Positions 41,401 through 53,217 of a DNA stretch of 64,000 nt are shown here, one piece after another. The DNA is taken from NCBI RefSeq assembly GCF_018812025.1, contig NC_063045.1:17037046-17101045 (forward strand). The letters run 5' to 3'. Made by a program: the position numbers and the translations under genes. The stretch's first letter is position 1; every line of letters starts with the position of its first letter. The notes below the pieces were generated by a model. That model saw only the letters and a program-made list of their open reading frames with translations, was not told the origin of the DNA and ran no database searches. The stretch is from Megalobrama amblycephala. Its lineage: Eukaryota > Chordata > Actinopteri > Cypriniformes > Xenocyprididae.

Positions 41401-42590
41401 TAAACAGAATAGGCTCGAAAGAGTCATTTGTTAGCGAATAAGACAGACATCACGACTCGCGCTGCGTTCACAGAGGAAACATGGCACCTGATCTGATACG
41501 ATATAGGCCTATGACGAAACGGCATGGATAAAGTGTTTTAAATTATTACCGCACATTTTTTATTTGTGATCACAGTCTAATAAATTCATCAGTATAGTTC
41601 ATAAGGACACCTGCAAACTTTTATGGGGGAGCATAACTTCATCTATGCTGTGTTTACAAGGAAAGAAACCGATTCCATGCAAATGGTGTAAATCTTTAAA
41701 AAGTACCTAATTCTTTAGGACTTTAGGTTACTGATTTTGTAGCTTATTTTTAAACAGTAAAATTTTACTTGTGCAGCAGACATGTCTCTGCATATCATCA
41801 ATGATCTTTTAAGAATCTTTGGTGAATAAATTGTGCTTCTAATCTCTTGCGTTCTAAGTATGGTTTTTATGTTCTCATGTACATGTGCTGGTGTGCGACT
41901 GGGATTTAGTTTGACAGGAACTTTCAGTGCCCCCTGCTGCCTTTAAATACTCACAAAAGTTTCTGACGAACTCCTGGAGACTTGAGTCGGACAACTCTTT
42001 CATTGGATTACTGGCACAACGCATAGATAAAACATACAAGACGTGTGGATTAGTGGATTCATATCATCATTTTGTTATCAAAGTACTTGAAATCTGCAGC
42101 GAAGAACTTTGAAACCCTACTGAAATGAATATGAATGAATATGAGCTATAATAACCTACCTGCATTAGCCGCTAATAAAATAATCTTTTTTTTTTTTTTT
42201 TTTTTTTTTGACTGTATGAGACACTAAAAAGTTCACAAAAGCAGATATCTGAAACTTTGAATTAAGCATAAACACTTTGGAAAACTTTGAATGTGTCATT
42301 TATAGTGGAGATTATGCTAGATGAGTACTTTGAAATTAGAAACTGGCATTAAAGATTTCAAGTGTATACAACAAAGACATTTTTGCATGTCTGTATATAA
42401 GAGAACCTGTTCTGAAGGATGACAAGATTTTGGCACATGCACAAGGACATAAAGTAACTTCCAAAATAAATGAGATTGCTGTTGCTGTTCACAATAATCT
42501 AGACAAAATGCTATTAAATAAACCCATCCATTCCTTTTATGTAAGACTGTTTGCCTGACATTTAGTCAAGCACAACCATAAATAACTAAT
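38451..42590. other. intergenic, no gene recognised
   Basis: Four kilobases of AT-rich sequence. No transposon ends or exon-like frames identified. Short frames at 39569-39760 and 41927-42112 do not resemble a known family. A T tract is at 42187-42209. Confidence 0.5.
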
Positions 42591-42598
42591 TGTTCTTA

Positions 42599-43213
42599 AA
42601 GGATTAGTCCATTTTCAAATAAAAGCTTCCTGATAATTTACTCACCCCCATGTCATCCAGATGTCCATGTCCTTCTTTTTTTCAATCGAAAAGAAATTAA
42701 GGTTTTTGATGAAAACATTCCAGGATTATTCTCCTTATGGTGGACTTAATGGACTCCACTGTTGAAGGTCAAAATTCAACTTACGGAACGAATGCAGCGC
42801 CAGTTCCGTTTTTTCCATAAGTAGAATAGGGAAGGCGTAGGACATACAGCGTAAGCTTTTTGAAGAATATGGAAGGTGGAATGGCGAAGCACTTGCAAGG
42901 TTATCATTTGTGTTTGTAAAGCATATAAATTTGTATTTTTTAAAGAAAATGGTAGATCGTTTCGCTAGATAAGACCCTTATTCCTCGTCTGGTATCGTTT
43001 AAAGCCCCTTGAAGCTGCACTGAAACTCTAATTTTTACCTTCAACTGTTTGGAGTCCATTGAAGTCCACTATATGGAGAATAATCCTGGAATGTTTTCAA
43101 CAAAAACCCTCATTTCTTTTTGACTGAAGAAAAAAAGACATTAACATCTTGGATGACATGGGGGTGAGTAAATTATCAGGACATTTTTATGTGAAAGTGA
43201 ACTAATCCTTAAA
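42599..43213. mobile_element. TTAA-flanked hairpin MITE just downstream of the CALHM pseudogene
   Basis: Left TTAA-aggattagtccattttc, right gtgaactaatcc-TTAA. Arms of roughly 170 bases match (gaaaacattccaggattatt on the left is mirrored on the right), with a unique loop at about 42790-43030. It ends about 20 bases from the pseudogene's stop codon. Confidence 0.78.
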
Positions 43214-43235
43214 GCTTCTAGACTTTGAGAAAGTT

Positions 43236-43810
43236 CTATCCCCCCTTTCTTGCTCTGAATCTCTGTTTCTGCAGGTCAATTTTCCACAACTGCAGATATC
43301 GTAGACAATCACAATGAACAAGCACTGTTATAATGCTGAAGACAATGAGTAGATAATATCTTGTGATCTGTGAAAAAAAAAAAAAGTAGATGCATTAATA
43401 GAAAATTATTCTGTATTTTGGCAATAACTGATCATTTGTAAGCTCAGTTAACTGAGGTGTTAATAGTGGGTTTGTTTTCATGTTTAAATGGCTCAAGTGG
43501 AGTCAAAAGTCTTACTATATAAAAACAGTAACATGATTAGCTTTCATGTGTAGTACAGTCAGTAAAACTTTTTAAAATAAATTTCAAATTACTTTTACAT
43601 ACATTTTAATCAATATTACAAATGTAGGAGAAACTGCAGTTCATAACTTTGACACCACTATAAAATCAAGAGTCTCATATTGTAGATGAGTCTTTCTGTT
43701 TTCACCATTTTGTTTGTAACTCATCATCATAAATGTACACTCCATCCTATTCTGTTACACTGCAGGCAAAATAATCACCATCAAAGAACAAGAGCAGCAC
43801 CCAATCAAAT
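43236..43810 (-). pseudogene. CALHM (FAM26) family pseudogene
   Basis: Two exon remnants of a calcium homeostasis modulator gene. Exon 2 (43236-43367) is intact: acceptor TTTTTTTTCACAG, then ITRYYLLIVFSIITVLVHCD (TM4), a short tail and a stop, 43 residues, phase 0. The exon 1 remnant (about 43604-43810) reads WVLLLFFDGDYFACSVTE, stop, DGVYIYDDELQTKW, stop. In sister genes the stops are Trp (TGG to TAG at 43747-43749) and Cys of WCKP (TGT to TGA at 43702-43704); a third stop is at 43675-43677. The 5' half (TM1, TM2, CPC motif) is absent: at 43811 the sequence changes to a transposon end. Confidence 0.9.
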
Positions 43811-43879
43811 GGTCCTACTTTATATTAGGTGGCTTTAACTACTATGTACTTACATTTAAAAAAAAATAAATAAAAAAAA

Positions 43880-43941
<62 letters not shown>
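43811..43941. mobile_element. left end of a MITE plus (TA)n tract
   Basis: Starts ggtcctactttatattaggt, the left end of the element complete at 45358-45722, but runs into A-rich sequence and a (TA)n tract (43881-43941). It marks the point where the CALHM pseudogene loses its 5' half. Confidence 0.7.
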
Positions 43942-43942
<1 letters not shown>

Positions 43943-43945
<3 letters not shown>

Positions 43946-44875
43946 TCCAAAAGTTTTCAACCACTAAGATTTTTAATGTTTTTAAAAGAAGTTTCATCTG
44001 CTCACCAAGGCTACATTTATTTAATTAAAAATACAGTAAAAAACATTAATATTGTGAAATATTATTACAATTTAAAATAACTGTACTATTTAAATATATT
44101 TGACAAAGTAATTTATTCCTGTGATGCAAAGCTGAATTTTCAGCATCGTTACTCCAGTCTTCAGTGTCACATGATCCTTCAGAAATCATTCTAATATGCT
44201 GATCTGCTGCTCAATAAACATTTATGATTATTTTCAATGTTGAAAACAGTTGTGTACTTTTTTTTTCAGGATTCCTTGATGAATAGAAAGTTCAAAAGAA
44301 CAGCATTTATCTGAAATACAAAGCTTCTGTAGCATTATACACTACTGTTCAAAAGTTTGGGGTCAGTAAGAATTTGTATTTTTATTTTTTTGAAAAGAAA
44401 TTAAAGAAATGAATACTTTTATTCAGCGAGGATGCATTAAATCAATCAAAAGTGGCAGTAAAGACATTTATAATGTTACAAAAGATTAGATTTCAGATAA
44501 ACACTGTTCTTTTGAACTTTCTATTCATCAAATAATCCTGAAAAAAAATATTGTACACAAATATTTTATACAATTGTACACATTAAATGTTTCTTGAGCA
44601 GCAGATCAGCATATTAGAATGATTTCTGAAGGATCATGTGACACTGAAGACTGGAGTAATGATGCTGAAAATTCAGCTTTGCCATCACAGGAATAAATTA
44701 CTTTGTGAAATATATTCAAATAGAAAACAGTTATTTTAAATTGTAATAATATTTCACAATATTACTGTTTTTACTGTATTTTTAATTGAATAAATGTAGC
44801 CTTGGTGAGCAGACGAAACTTCTTTTAAAAACATTAAAAATCTTAGTGGTTCCAAACGTTTGGACTGTACTGTAT
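43943..44875. repeat. two copies of a teleost interspersed repeat in opposite orientation
   Basis: The left copy (43943-44340) contains ttcagcatcgttactccagt and cagtgtcacatgatccttca. The right copy (44341-44875) contains their reverse complements, plus aaaagtttggggtcagtaag at its start. The outer edges are acagtcc-aaa and its inverse. The pair forms a roughly 930-base inverted repeat. Confidence 0.82.
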
Positions 44876-45002
44876 ATATTATTGCATCTTATTAAATTAT
44901 AGAGGCAATATGTAATAGTAAGTTTCAACAATTTTTCAAAATTAATTTTTTTAAAAGTGTAAGTTAAGTCACAATTATTCAATTTCTATCTACATTTAAA
45001 CG

Positions 45003-45333
45003 TGCATATACGCAGAACCTGATTTTGCTGAGTTCAACATGTTCCTGGGTCAACATTTTTCTTGATCCTGGAACAACATTCAAATCAACCAATCAGATTT
45101 GAGGGACAAGTTTACAGATAATGTCAAGTTTAAGCTTAAAATCATGAATTGGTGCTTCTACATCAGTGTTATTCATCTATCATTTCCCTCTGATTTTTGG
45201 GATTAGGGTTTAGGGGTAGGTTTAGGGGTAGGAATAGTGTTAAGAATAAATTTTCAGACTGGAATGTTTTTCCGGATCAACAAAATATGTTGTCCCAGGA
45301 ACGCATGTAACTCAGCAAAATGAGGACGTGCCA
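45003..45333. mobile_element. MITE 'ttttgctgagtt'
   Basis: Left gattttgctgagttcaacat and right aactcagcaaaatgaggacg mirror each other. The next blocks (gttcctgggtcaacat / atgttgtcccaggaac) do as well. A half copy is in vwde intron 3. Confidence 0.72.
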
Positions 45334-45357
45334 TAATATACATAGCCTATTATATAG

Positions 45358-45722
45358 GGTCCCACTTTATATTAAGTGGCCTTAACTACTAAGTACTTAC
45401 ATCAAAAAATAAGCACAATGTACTTATTGGGTTCATATTGGATTGCAAAACACTTTTGCTGCTATTGAGGTGGAATACGGGTAAGGTTAGGGAAAGCTTT
45501 GGTGGTATAGGTTTAAGTGTAGGGGTAAGGGTTAAGGGATGGGTCAACAGTGTAATTATAAATGTAATTACAGAAATTAATTACAGATGTAATTACATGC
45601 AGGTGTTTTTAAGATATAAGTACAATGTAAAAACATGTATGTACACAATAAGTGCATTGTATCAAATGATTAATTTATATGTAAGTACATAGTAGTTAAG
45701 GCCACTTAATATAAAGTGGGTC
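45358..45722. mobile_element. MITE with about 45-base TIR
   Basis: Left ggtcccactttatattaagt continues ggccttaactactaagtacttac; the right end is its near-perfect inverse. 365 bases, no coding capacity. Confidence 0.82.
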
Positions 45723-45921
45723 CAAATATAGAAACTAGAAGTCAGTATTTCCTTACTTTTTATTAAATGTACACTATGAACACACATTTATGAAAATTGT
45801 CTGCTTATAAAGAAAAATGACATGACTTGGGATTGGTTTCACTTTTGCCTTTATATTTTCATTGCAATCAAATGGCATGTTATACACATCAGATTAAAAC
45901 TATACCATGACTAGAGATATG

Positions 45922-46177
45922 GGTAACACTTTAGTTTAGGGTCCAATTCTCACTAACTAGTTGCTTAGCATGCATATTATATTACTAGGATATTGGCTGT
46001 TTATTAGTACTTATAATGCACATATTAATGCCTTATTCTGCATGACCATATTCTGCATTCCTTAATCCTACCCAGTAACTAAACTTAACTATTAATAAGC
46101 AGTAATAAAGAGGTTATTGAGGCAAAAGCTGTAGTTAATGGTTAGTTTATAGTGAGAATTGGACCCAAAGTGTGACT
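45922..46177. mobile_element. hAT-like MITE with perfect 8-bp TSD
   Basis: Starts ggtaacactttag and ends with a decayed inverse. The direct repeat gagatatg lies at 45914-45921 and 46178-46185. Same family as 62573-62824 (shared tattagtacttataatgcac-type text). Confidence 0.85.
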
Positions 46178-46341
46178 GAGATATGACATTTAAATTTACA
46201 GTACCTTTGAGAGAATGCTATTACTGATAACAGAATAAAGCAAATGAAATATAAATGAGAGAAATTCCTGCACTTTGTAAAATAAGCAAAATAACCTCAA
46301 AAACTGGCAAAGAACATAAACAGAACATTGGAATTGATCTA

Positions 46342-47787
46342 TTAAACATTTTCTTCTATTTCTACAACTTTACTTGAACGTCTCTGTGTTGAGTCGTCAT
46401 CTTGAAATGTGCCCATCTCGTGTTTCTCATTTTGTTTCTTTGGAGGCTTTATCAACAGATCACTCTTTTCCTCTCCTCCAATTCCTGGAAATGCCCTTTT
46501 CCAGCAGGCTGGATTGCAACCTCTGTTGCAGTCGTTAGCACTCACAATGATAATTGCTATAATGCAGAAGGCAAAGGCCAGGCTATAACCTATAAACTTA
46601 ATTTTAAAAAAAAAAGAGAGAGAAAACAATCAATAAATGGAGAACACAATTAAACAAATACCTTTATAAGGTTTTTACAGGTTATGAGTTCATAGTTAGA
46701 AAATGAAACCAAATCGATTTTCAAGACCAGAAATTTTCAAGAATGCGTTGGCATATACATGCAGACGGAACACTTGGAACGTACCGCTTGACCAGTTTAC
46801 CGATTCCCGAACAAATTATTCTAATGAGCCGGTTGTTTAAATGAATAAAATTTATAAACATGACCAAAGCATCTGATGCCAGAGAGAATGACTTGCATTA
46901 GATATGCCGCAACCAGGGTAGCCTGATTTCTACTACGCCTATATTTATATTATATTTATTTCTGATATGGAACAGTTACAATAATTAGAGTAGTAACCAG
47001 TAACCAAAATCATTAAGATAAATCTGCAATCTAATAAAAATTAGGGTTTCTATCACTAATTGTATGTTGTATATTTGAGCTTGAGTATGTAATCAATAGC
47101 TACAAATATATAGGTTCTTGTGTGTATTCTGAGGTTATGTTGATTTTTGAGAGTAAGGTCAAATCCTGTGGCATTTACCTTTGACTTATCAACCATCTCT
47201 CGTGTTTGTTCATATAGTTCAGTCTCATTTCCTCCTTGGTTTGATTCAGTAGGTTTGCACCAATTCAAACAAATTGGATGCAGTTTCTTATCACAGGCAT
47301 ACTGTCCATTCCAGTCTGTTGCTGCACATGCAAGATAATCACCATCAATGAAAAATATACAGATCCACACAACCGGTGGAATCAGACAAGCCACCAAAAC
47401 AGTCACAAAACTTTGCTTAGTTTCTTCAGACTCAGATTTTCCCCTTCCGTCTTGTTCTTGAGATTGTCCACCTTTGCCATGCTCTTGAGATGCTTTATTT
47501 TTGTCTTGTTCTTGCAGTTTCCCATTGCTGTCCTGTCCTTGAGAATGGCTATATTTACAAGGCCTTAAAAACATGAGCATTATGACAAATACAAAGAGAG
47601 CAGGTACAATTAAGACAAAACTCGAAATAAGTGCATTCCACTTAACTTTGCATGGGCATGAGAATTGGACATCCATCAATGCCTGCAAGCCCAACAACAT
47701 AAAGCTCAATGGAACTGAAGTGATGGCATTTTTTTTGGAAAACAGTTTAACTGCTGCTTTAAAAAAGGTTTTTAGTTGCATCTTCAA
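46342..47787 (-). CDS. CALHM family channel gene, 287 residues (two exons)
   Basis: Calcium homeostasis modulator family (FAM26; nearest in style to CALHM5/6). Members form large-pore plasma-membrane channels with four membrane segments. Coding exons 47179-47787 (203 residues, donor AAG|GTAAAT) and 46342-46596 (84 residues, acceptor ...AAAATTAAG) join in phase 0. Visible: TM1 (about 22-38), FSCPC with the CPC motif (44-46), TM2 (about 52-75), a polar loop (81-124), TM3 (about 127-147), DGDYLACAATDW (Cys154), NWCKP (Cys177), sequon NET (187-189), and TM4 at the start of exon 2 (FIGYSLAFAFCIIAIIIVS), then a Cys-rich CNRGCNPAC and a short tail. The four-cysteine arrangement fits the family's extracellular disulfides. 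The loop holds an unusual low-complexity insert. The paralogue-level name is uncertain. Confidence 0.9.
47416..47547 (-). repeat. coding minisatellite-like loop in the CALHM gene
   Basis: Residues 81-124 between TM2 and TM3 are tandem nine-residue-like units of the style SQEQDxxGK: SQGQDSNGK, LQEQDKNKA, SQEHGKGGQ, SQEQDGRGK, then SESEETKQ. The sister genes have only a few residues here. Family topology would put this loop in the cytosol. Confidence 0.85.
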
Positions 47788-48436
47788 AAGTGCCTCAAGT
47801 AAATTTGACTGTTCCTCTCTTAAAGTTTATGGGAATGGTTGTAGTTTTTCTGCAATATAGATCAGATACCTTAAATGAAAAGAACAAGAATCATTTATAA
47901 CATTTGTTCAGTACAAATAATACAATAGAAGATTAAAAAAAAAAGTTTTTAAACTTACTCATACAGGCGATAGCAGTATTGTGTCCAGGTATGTGCTGAG
48001 GTATGTTTGCTTCTTTGTCAAATTTTACTTTCACTCTTCAGGTACTTGCCATTGGTCAGCTGATTCTGTCAATCTCAAATTCCAACACTGATTTGTGCAT
48101 CTTGAATCTGGAGAAGCAGGCAGGTGTCTTGCGTTATATTACGCAAGAATAGGTTTCAGATTTCTATCTAAATACAATAGGATAAAGGTAACATAACTCT
48201 ATGCTATGTTTTATAAATTTGTTGTATATATATTTTTTTTTACTTGTTTGCTCTTTTAAAAGAAAATGCATGCTATTTCTATTTAATGATTTAAAGGGGT
48301 CATGAACTGCATTATTTTATTATTTTATAATGTTTCCTGGGGACTGCACTTGTTATGTATCAATAAATGTCATAATTTAGAAATAAATAGCATTTTCCTA
48401 CCCTGATTTTAGCCCTCTGATTTAAGCATTCTGTTT

Positions 48437-49310
48437 TAAAGGGGACCTATTATGCCTCTTTTGGGGGCATAGATGTAAAATAAGATGTAAAACAAGTCTC
48501 TGATGTCCCTAGAGTGTGTGTGTGAAGTTTAGCTCAAAATACCGTACATATCATTTTTTATACCATGTTAAAATTGTGTCCCTTTAAATGCAAACAAGCT
48601 GCTGCTCCCAGCCCCCTTTCAAGAAGAGGGCAGAGCTTCAAGAGCTCAAGCTCCGGCAACAACAAAACAACCTCAGGCACTCATGAAGCGGTCAGCCTTA
48701 TCTGTTCAGTCATCTGACTGTACTGTGCATAATACAGTAAATGCATGTTTATGAATTATGCAGATGGTGAGCATGGCGGGATAAAAATAATGACATAGCT
48801 CTGGTCTCTTGGTGCCTTCACATGCTATCAGAAATTTCAGAATTCCCACTTCTGAAGTCATGGTTACGACCTCATCGCATTCAAGTGGGCGACTTTACAG
48901 GGCGTCCATGTGCTATTTTTTACTAGTTTTGATAATTCTGATAGCACATGAGGGCGGCATCAGTGAAAACAGGCAGAAACGATGGTAGCTTTAGCAACAA
49001 TAGCCGTACAGAGTGCCAACACGCTCTTTTAGAAAGGCATATAATGTACATACTTACATTGTCTGGATCTGAAGTTTGCACATGAAGAGTCAGTATTGAC
49101 CTTCTTTTAGAATTAATTTTTTAAAATCCAGCATCGAAAAGACCCTTGTTTATGAAGCAGTCTGGTGCAAAATGATTGGCGCAAACGTATAAGACTTTAT
49201 CGATTTCTTCTGTACATTTTCTTCAAAAATGAAATTTAACCACAATGTACATACACAGTAGTGTTCAATCACCTTATAAAAGTGAATGTTGCATAATAGG
49301 TCCCCTTTAA
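48437..49310. mobile_element. TTAA-flanked element, family 'aggggacctattatgc'
   Basis: TIR aggggacctattatgc and gcataataggtcccct, TTAA on both sides. The related uninterrupted sequence at about 36340 shows a single TTAA at this position. Second member of the family at 24425-25627. Confidence 0.82.
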
Positions 49311-49370
49311 TGGGCATGTCAGCTGTGAGACAGTGTAAAAGCCCACTGCTGTGATTAGCTATACATTTAA

Positions 49371-50172
49371 AGGTGCCATCAAACGTTTTTTTACAAGATG
49401 TAATATAAGTCTAAGGTGTCCCCTGAATGTGTCTGTGAAGCTCAAAATACCCCATAGATTTTTTTAATAAATTTTTTAAGCCTATTTTCATAATTAGAAA
49501 TGCGCCGATTCATGTGCAGCCCCTTTAAATGAGCTCTCCGCCCCCTGCTCTCGACTCTATCACGCATAAACAAAGTTCAACGCTAATAACCCCAAAATAT
49601 ACAAAGTGTTCGTCAGACTTTATCGTAAGTATGGTATTTAATTTCTTCTGTATATTTTCTTCTGTTGGAGAGATTTATAAAGAATGAAGTTATGTTTAAA
49701 ATGAAAGTGTTTAAAAATGAAAATAGCGACGGCTCTCTTGTCTCCGTGAATCAGTAAGAAAATGGTAACTTTAACCACATTTACAGTACATTAGCAACAT
49801 GCTAATGAAATATTTAGAAAGACAATTTACAAATATCACTAAAAATTCATGAATCATGGACATGTCAGTTATTATTGCTATCTGCCATTTTTCGCTATTG
49901 TCCTTGCTTGCTTACCTAGTCTGATGATCAGTTGCACAGATCCAGATAATACTGGCTGCCCTTGTCTAATGCCTCGATCATGGGCTGGCATTGCAAAATG
50001 GGGTCATACATATTAATGATCCCTACTGTTACGTGTCGGTGTTATGTTGAGATTGCTGTTCTTGAGACAAATGAGATTTATATAAGAAGGAGAAACAATG
50101 TTTAACTCACTGTATGCATTTCCATGTACTGCTGTGATTGCCGAGGTAAATTCAATTTTATTATGGCATTTA
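49371..50172. mobile_element. TTAA-flanked element 'aggtgccat', copy with many small gaps
   Basis: Shares acaagatgtaatataagtct, aattagaaatgcgccgattc and gtctgatga with 30073-31022. It lacks many 2-10 base pieces present there, so it is about 150 bases shorter. Ends aggtgccatc and atggcat. Confidence 0.75.
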
Positions 50173-50438
50173 AAAAAAAATAAAAATAAAATGAAAAAAA
50201 CCTTCCAGATTGGCGTTACTTACACCTAGCTATGCATCAAGCATCAAGGACAAAATCAAGGATTGACCACAGAACATGGCCATTATTTTTTTCAAATGAA
50301 TAACGAGATGACATGCTACAAGAACACTCTTATATAGAGATAGATTGAAAAGTTTTAATTAGGGATGCTCATAATTGACTAGTTATCCAAGAATTTTGAC
50401 TGGTTCAACGGTTTAAAAAGTAAACAAGCTATAAACAG

Positions 50439-51200
50439 ACACTGTAAAAAAAATCCCAGTAAAATTTACCGTAAAAAAACAGCAGCTGTGGTTGCCAGAA
50501 CTTTACCGTAAAAAATACAGTAGCAACGTAAAGAAAAAATCTGTTAAATTTACGGTAAAATAACGTATTTCATTAACTGATATAATGTTAATTTACCAAC
50601 CTAATGAAGTACTAATATCTGTTTTGTACCTTAATAAAACACTGACAGTCACCAAACACAGTGGTGATAAGATTCAAATAATGAATCAAAGCTCATCACA
50701 AGCAGCTTTTCCACAAGCTGAGGAGGACAACACTAATATATAGAAGGTGCACACAGTGTCATTCACACACGCACTAAACACCATCATGGTAACATGCATG
50801 AAATTTTAAAAATGCAATAAACATTAATTTGACAACATTAGATGTAACATAAAACCCTAATGTACATAACTGATTAGAAAAAAAATGAGAAAAACTAAGA
50901 AGAAACAGAGTTATTTCAATGAAAATATATCAAATGTGAAGTGTCACGCAGGGCATTCTGGGAATGTCAATTTACGGTTTTTCACTGTAAATTTTACAAT
51001 GAATTGTTATTTTTCACTTCCAAAAACTGTGAATTTAACGGTATTTTACCGTAAAATTACATTAAATGTACCGTTAGAGCTATTACAGTTATTCACCGTA
51101 TATAGTACAGAAACTTTCTATAAACCAATTGACAGTTTTTCACCGTAGCATTTTTACAGTCTTTTACTGTTAAAATCACGGTCATTTTTTACAGTGTATA
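50439..51200. mobile_element. MITE with 'cactgtaaaaaa' ends
   Basis: Left end cactgtaaaaaaa and right end ttttttacagtg; both sides are rich in alternating acggtaaa / tttaccgt motifs. About 760 bases; the internal reading frame at 50885-51148 looks incidental. Confidence 0.72.
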
Positions 51201-51489
51201 GGTAATCAAACAAATCCTGTAAACGTTAGCCTATTCAGAACAGAACCCATAATGTCGCCTACGTCTGCAATTAGGCACAAATCCAAATGTTTCCATGTAT
51301 TTGAATGCTAAGCTATTATTTATTATGTAAATGATAGGCTTTGTATTTCGCTCGCGTTCCAACGTTACATCTTTCACACATGCTTTGCAAGTGAGTCGGT
51401 GGTATAGCACTGATCGCCACAGATTGTACTACACTATATATACATTGAGCATGAGCAGTTTAATGCAGGGCTCTAATGTTTATCACTGA

Positions 51490-51922
51490 AGCCAAAGTAT
51501 ACTTCACCTTTTACGCATACGCGAGGTGAGGGTCAGCGTGAAGTGCGCATAACAAATTTCATCATCAGAAGAGTATGGGCACACTGTACGCACAGGTCGC
51601 ACATGGACATTTAATTTTTTTTTGCAGTAATTACTTAATTTATTCATAAGTTGGCAACCGTGCCCTGGGGGCGCCGATTCACAAGGTAGTCGAAGAAAAC
51701 CTGCATAAACAGAACAGACCGGAACGCATGCAAGCTACAGCGACAATGGAGGCTTATATAGACAACAGATTGTGTGAAGAGGTTAGAAAGTACCTTCATG
51801 TGTACAACTCTAGCATGAAAGAATACAAATATATTTACATGGGTTGTGACTCATGGCAAGAGATTGCTCAAACCTGTACATGCATCGAACGCCTGTGTAC
51901 AGGTACAAGTATACTTTGCAAT
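51490..51922 (+). mobile_element. Harbinger-like relic with MADF-type reading frame
   Basis: Ends gccaaagtatacttcacc and the inverse of gcaaagtatacttgtacc form a short TIR. Inside, a frame from 51746 reads MEAYIDNRLCEEVRKYLHVY and then NSSMKEYKYIYMGCDSWQEI. This is the start of a MADF/Myb-like DNA-binding domain of the kind carried as the second gene of PIF/Harbinger transposons (W-x-E-I-A core). The domain is cut off by the right TIR after about 55 residues. The superfamily call is inference. Confidence 0.68.
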
Positions 51923-52116
51923 GCTGTGCGTTTGACTGTGTAAAAATAGATACCCTGGGTTTCAGTTGCTCGATCCAGTGTTAGCATCACTGTTATTTAC
52001 CTACTACTACTTGTTGTACTCGAATCAGTGGGTGGGCCACTGAACTTTAGGGTTAGTGATGTCACTAACCCGAGAAGAAGCTCGTGTAGTCCCTACCAGC
52101 TGTTTGTTGTAGTCCT

Positions 52117-52436
52117 TAAAGCTGCAGTCCGTGATTTTTGGCCCTCTATAGCGGTTAATAAACAGAACTGCAGGCGTCTTGTGGAAGAGCATTGTAGCCG
52201 GAGCTACTTTTCTCCGTGTATGTCTATGGCGAGTCACGCAGTTACTGTGATACTCTGTGGCGGGTCCTACTAGTCCGGTCTGAAATAGTCCGAATATAAA
52301 CACTTATTATAAGTGTACCATAATGATTCAGGGTAAGACAAAAACACGGTTTGGAAAATGGATTCATGTTGTACATTCTCATTATATAATTTTGTAAATT
52401 TTGAACACAAAAAAAATTACGGACAGCAGCTTTAAA
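52117..52436. mobile_element. TTAA-flanked MITE 'agctgcagtccgtgat'
   Basis: Left TTAA-agctgcagtccgtgattttt and right aaaattacggacagcagct-TTAA. 320 bases, no coding capacity. Confidence 0.8.
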
Positions 52437-52707
52437 AATCGATTTCTGTAATAGAAAATATTTCCCTTTGCATTATCTTTGAGTTTTGTAACTTTGGAGA
52501 TGTTGTTTATGCTCAAACAGCAACATTATGCACTAACTAAAGTAAAATAAAAAGTGAAAATCAAGGACCCCTTTAAATTAAAATACCTTCAATGAAAAGA
52601 ATGCATAATGTCAATGAATATCATAATGCTCATGTTTTTTGTTTTTTTGTTTTTTTGCAGTTATAGTATTTCATAGTTTTTCACAGATTTTGAATAGCAA
52701 AGCATTA

Positions 52708-52813
<106 letters not shown>

Positions 52814-53217
52814 ACAAACAAGTAACAAGTAAATATTGTGGTTTCACCTTTATTTACTTCTTACTTCAGGCATGTTGTAAAAATAGCTCTTTAGTTTCAG
52901 TTTCTTTTATACCTATTAAAAAAACACTGTCAAACTGCATTTTAAAACATTCAGCAAGTTAATGAATGTATATATTGAATTCACATCCACACTATTATAT
53001 ATTTTATTTAATGCAGACAGGAGGTCCATTTTAATTGAACATGTATAGTTATATAAAGTACAGCAAAGGAAAAATAAACCACAGAAATGCATTTGCAACA
53101 CAGTAAATCCAATGTTGTCAAAAGATGTTTTTGATGTTACCCTAGAAATGACTCATCACCAAAGTTGTTCCCTGTAACAATATAAATGCGCATGCAATGT
53201 AGATCACCCTGATGAGT

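Larger units (their letters stand above)
48291..52578. mobile_element. probable outer TTAA element broken by nested insertions
   Basis: Begins aggggtcatgaactgcatta (48293) and ends atcaaggacccct-TTAA (52578). Pieces between the inserts (48293-48436, 49311-49370) match the 35327-36494 element read in reverse, for example ttttagccctctgattt and cccactgctgtgatt. Inserts are listed separately. That the two ends belong to one original copy is inference. Confidence 0.6.

Noticed and set aside
47278..47860. Plus-strand frames of about 95 residues
   Set aside because: Antisense shadows of the CALHM exon at 47179-47787.
51728..51943. Host MADF-domain gene
   Set aside because: The frame lies between inverted transposon ends and breaks off in mid-domain, so a transposon relic is more likely.
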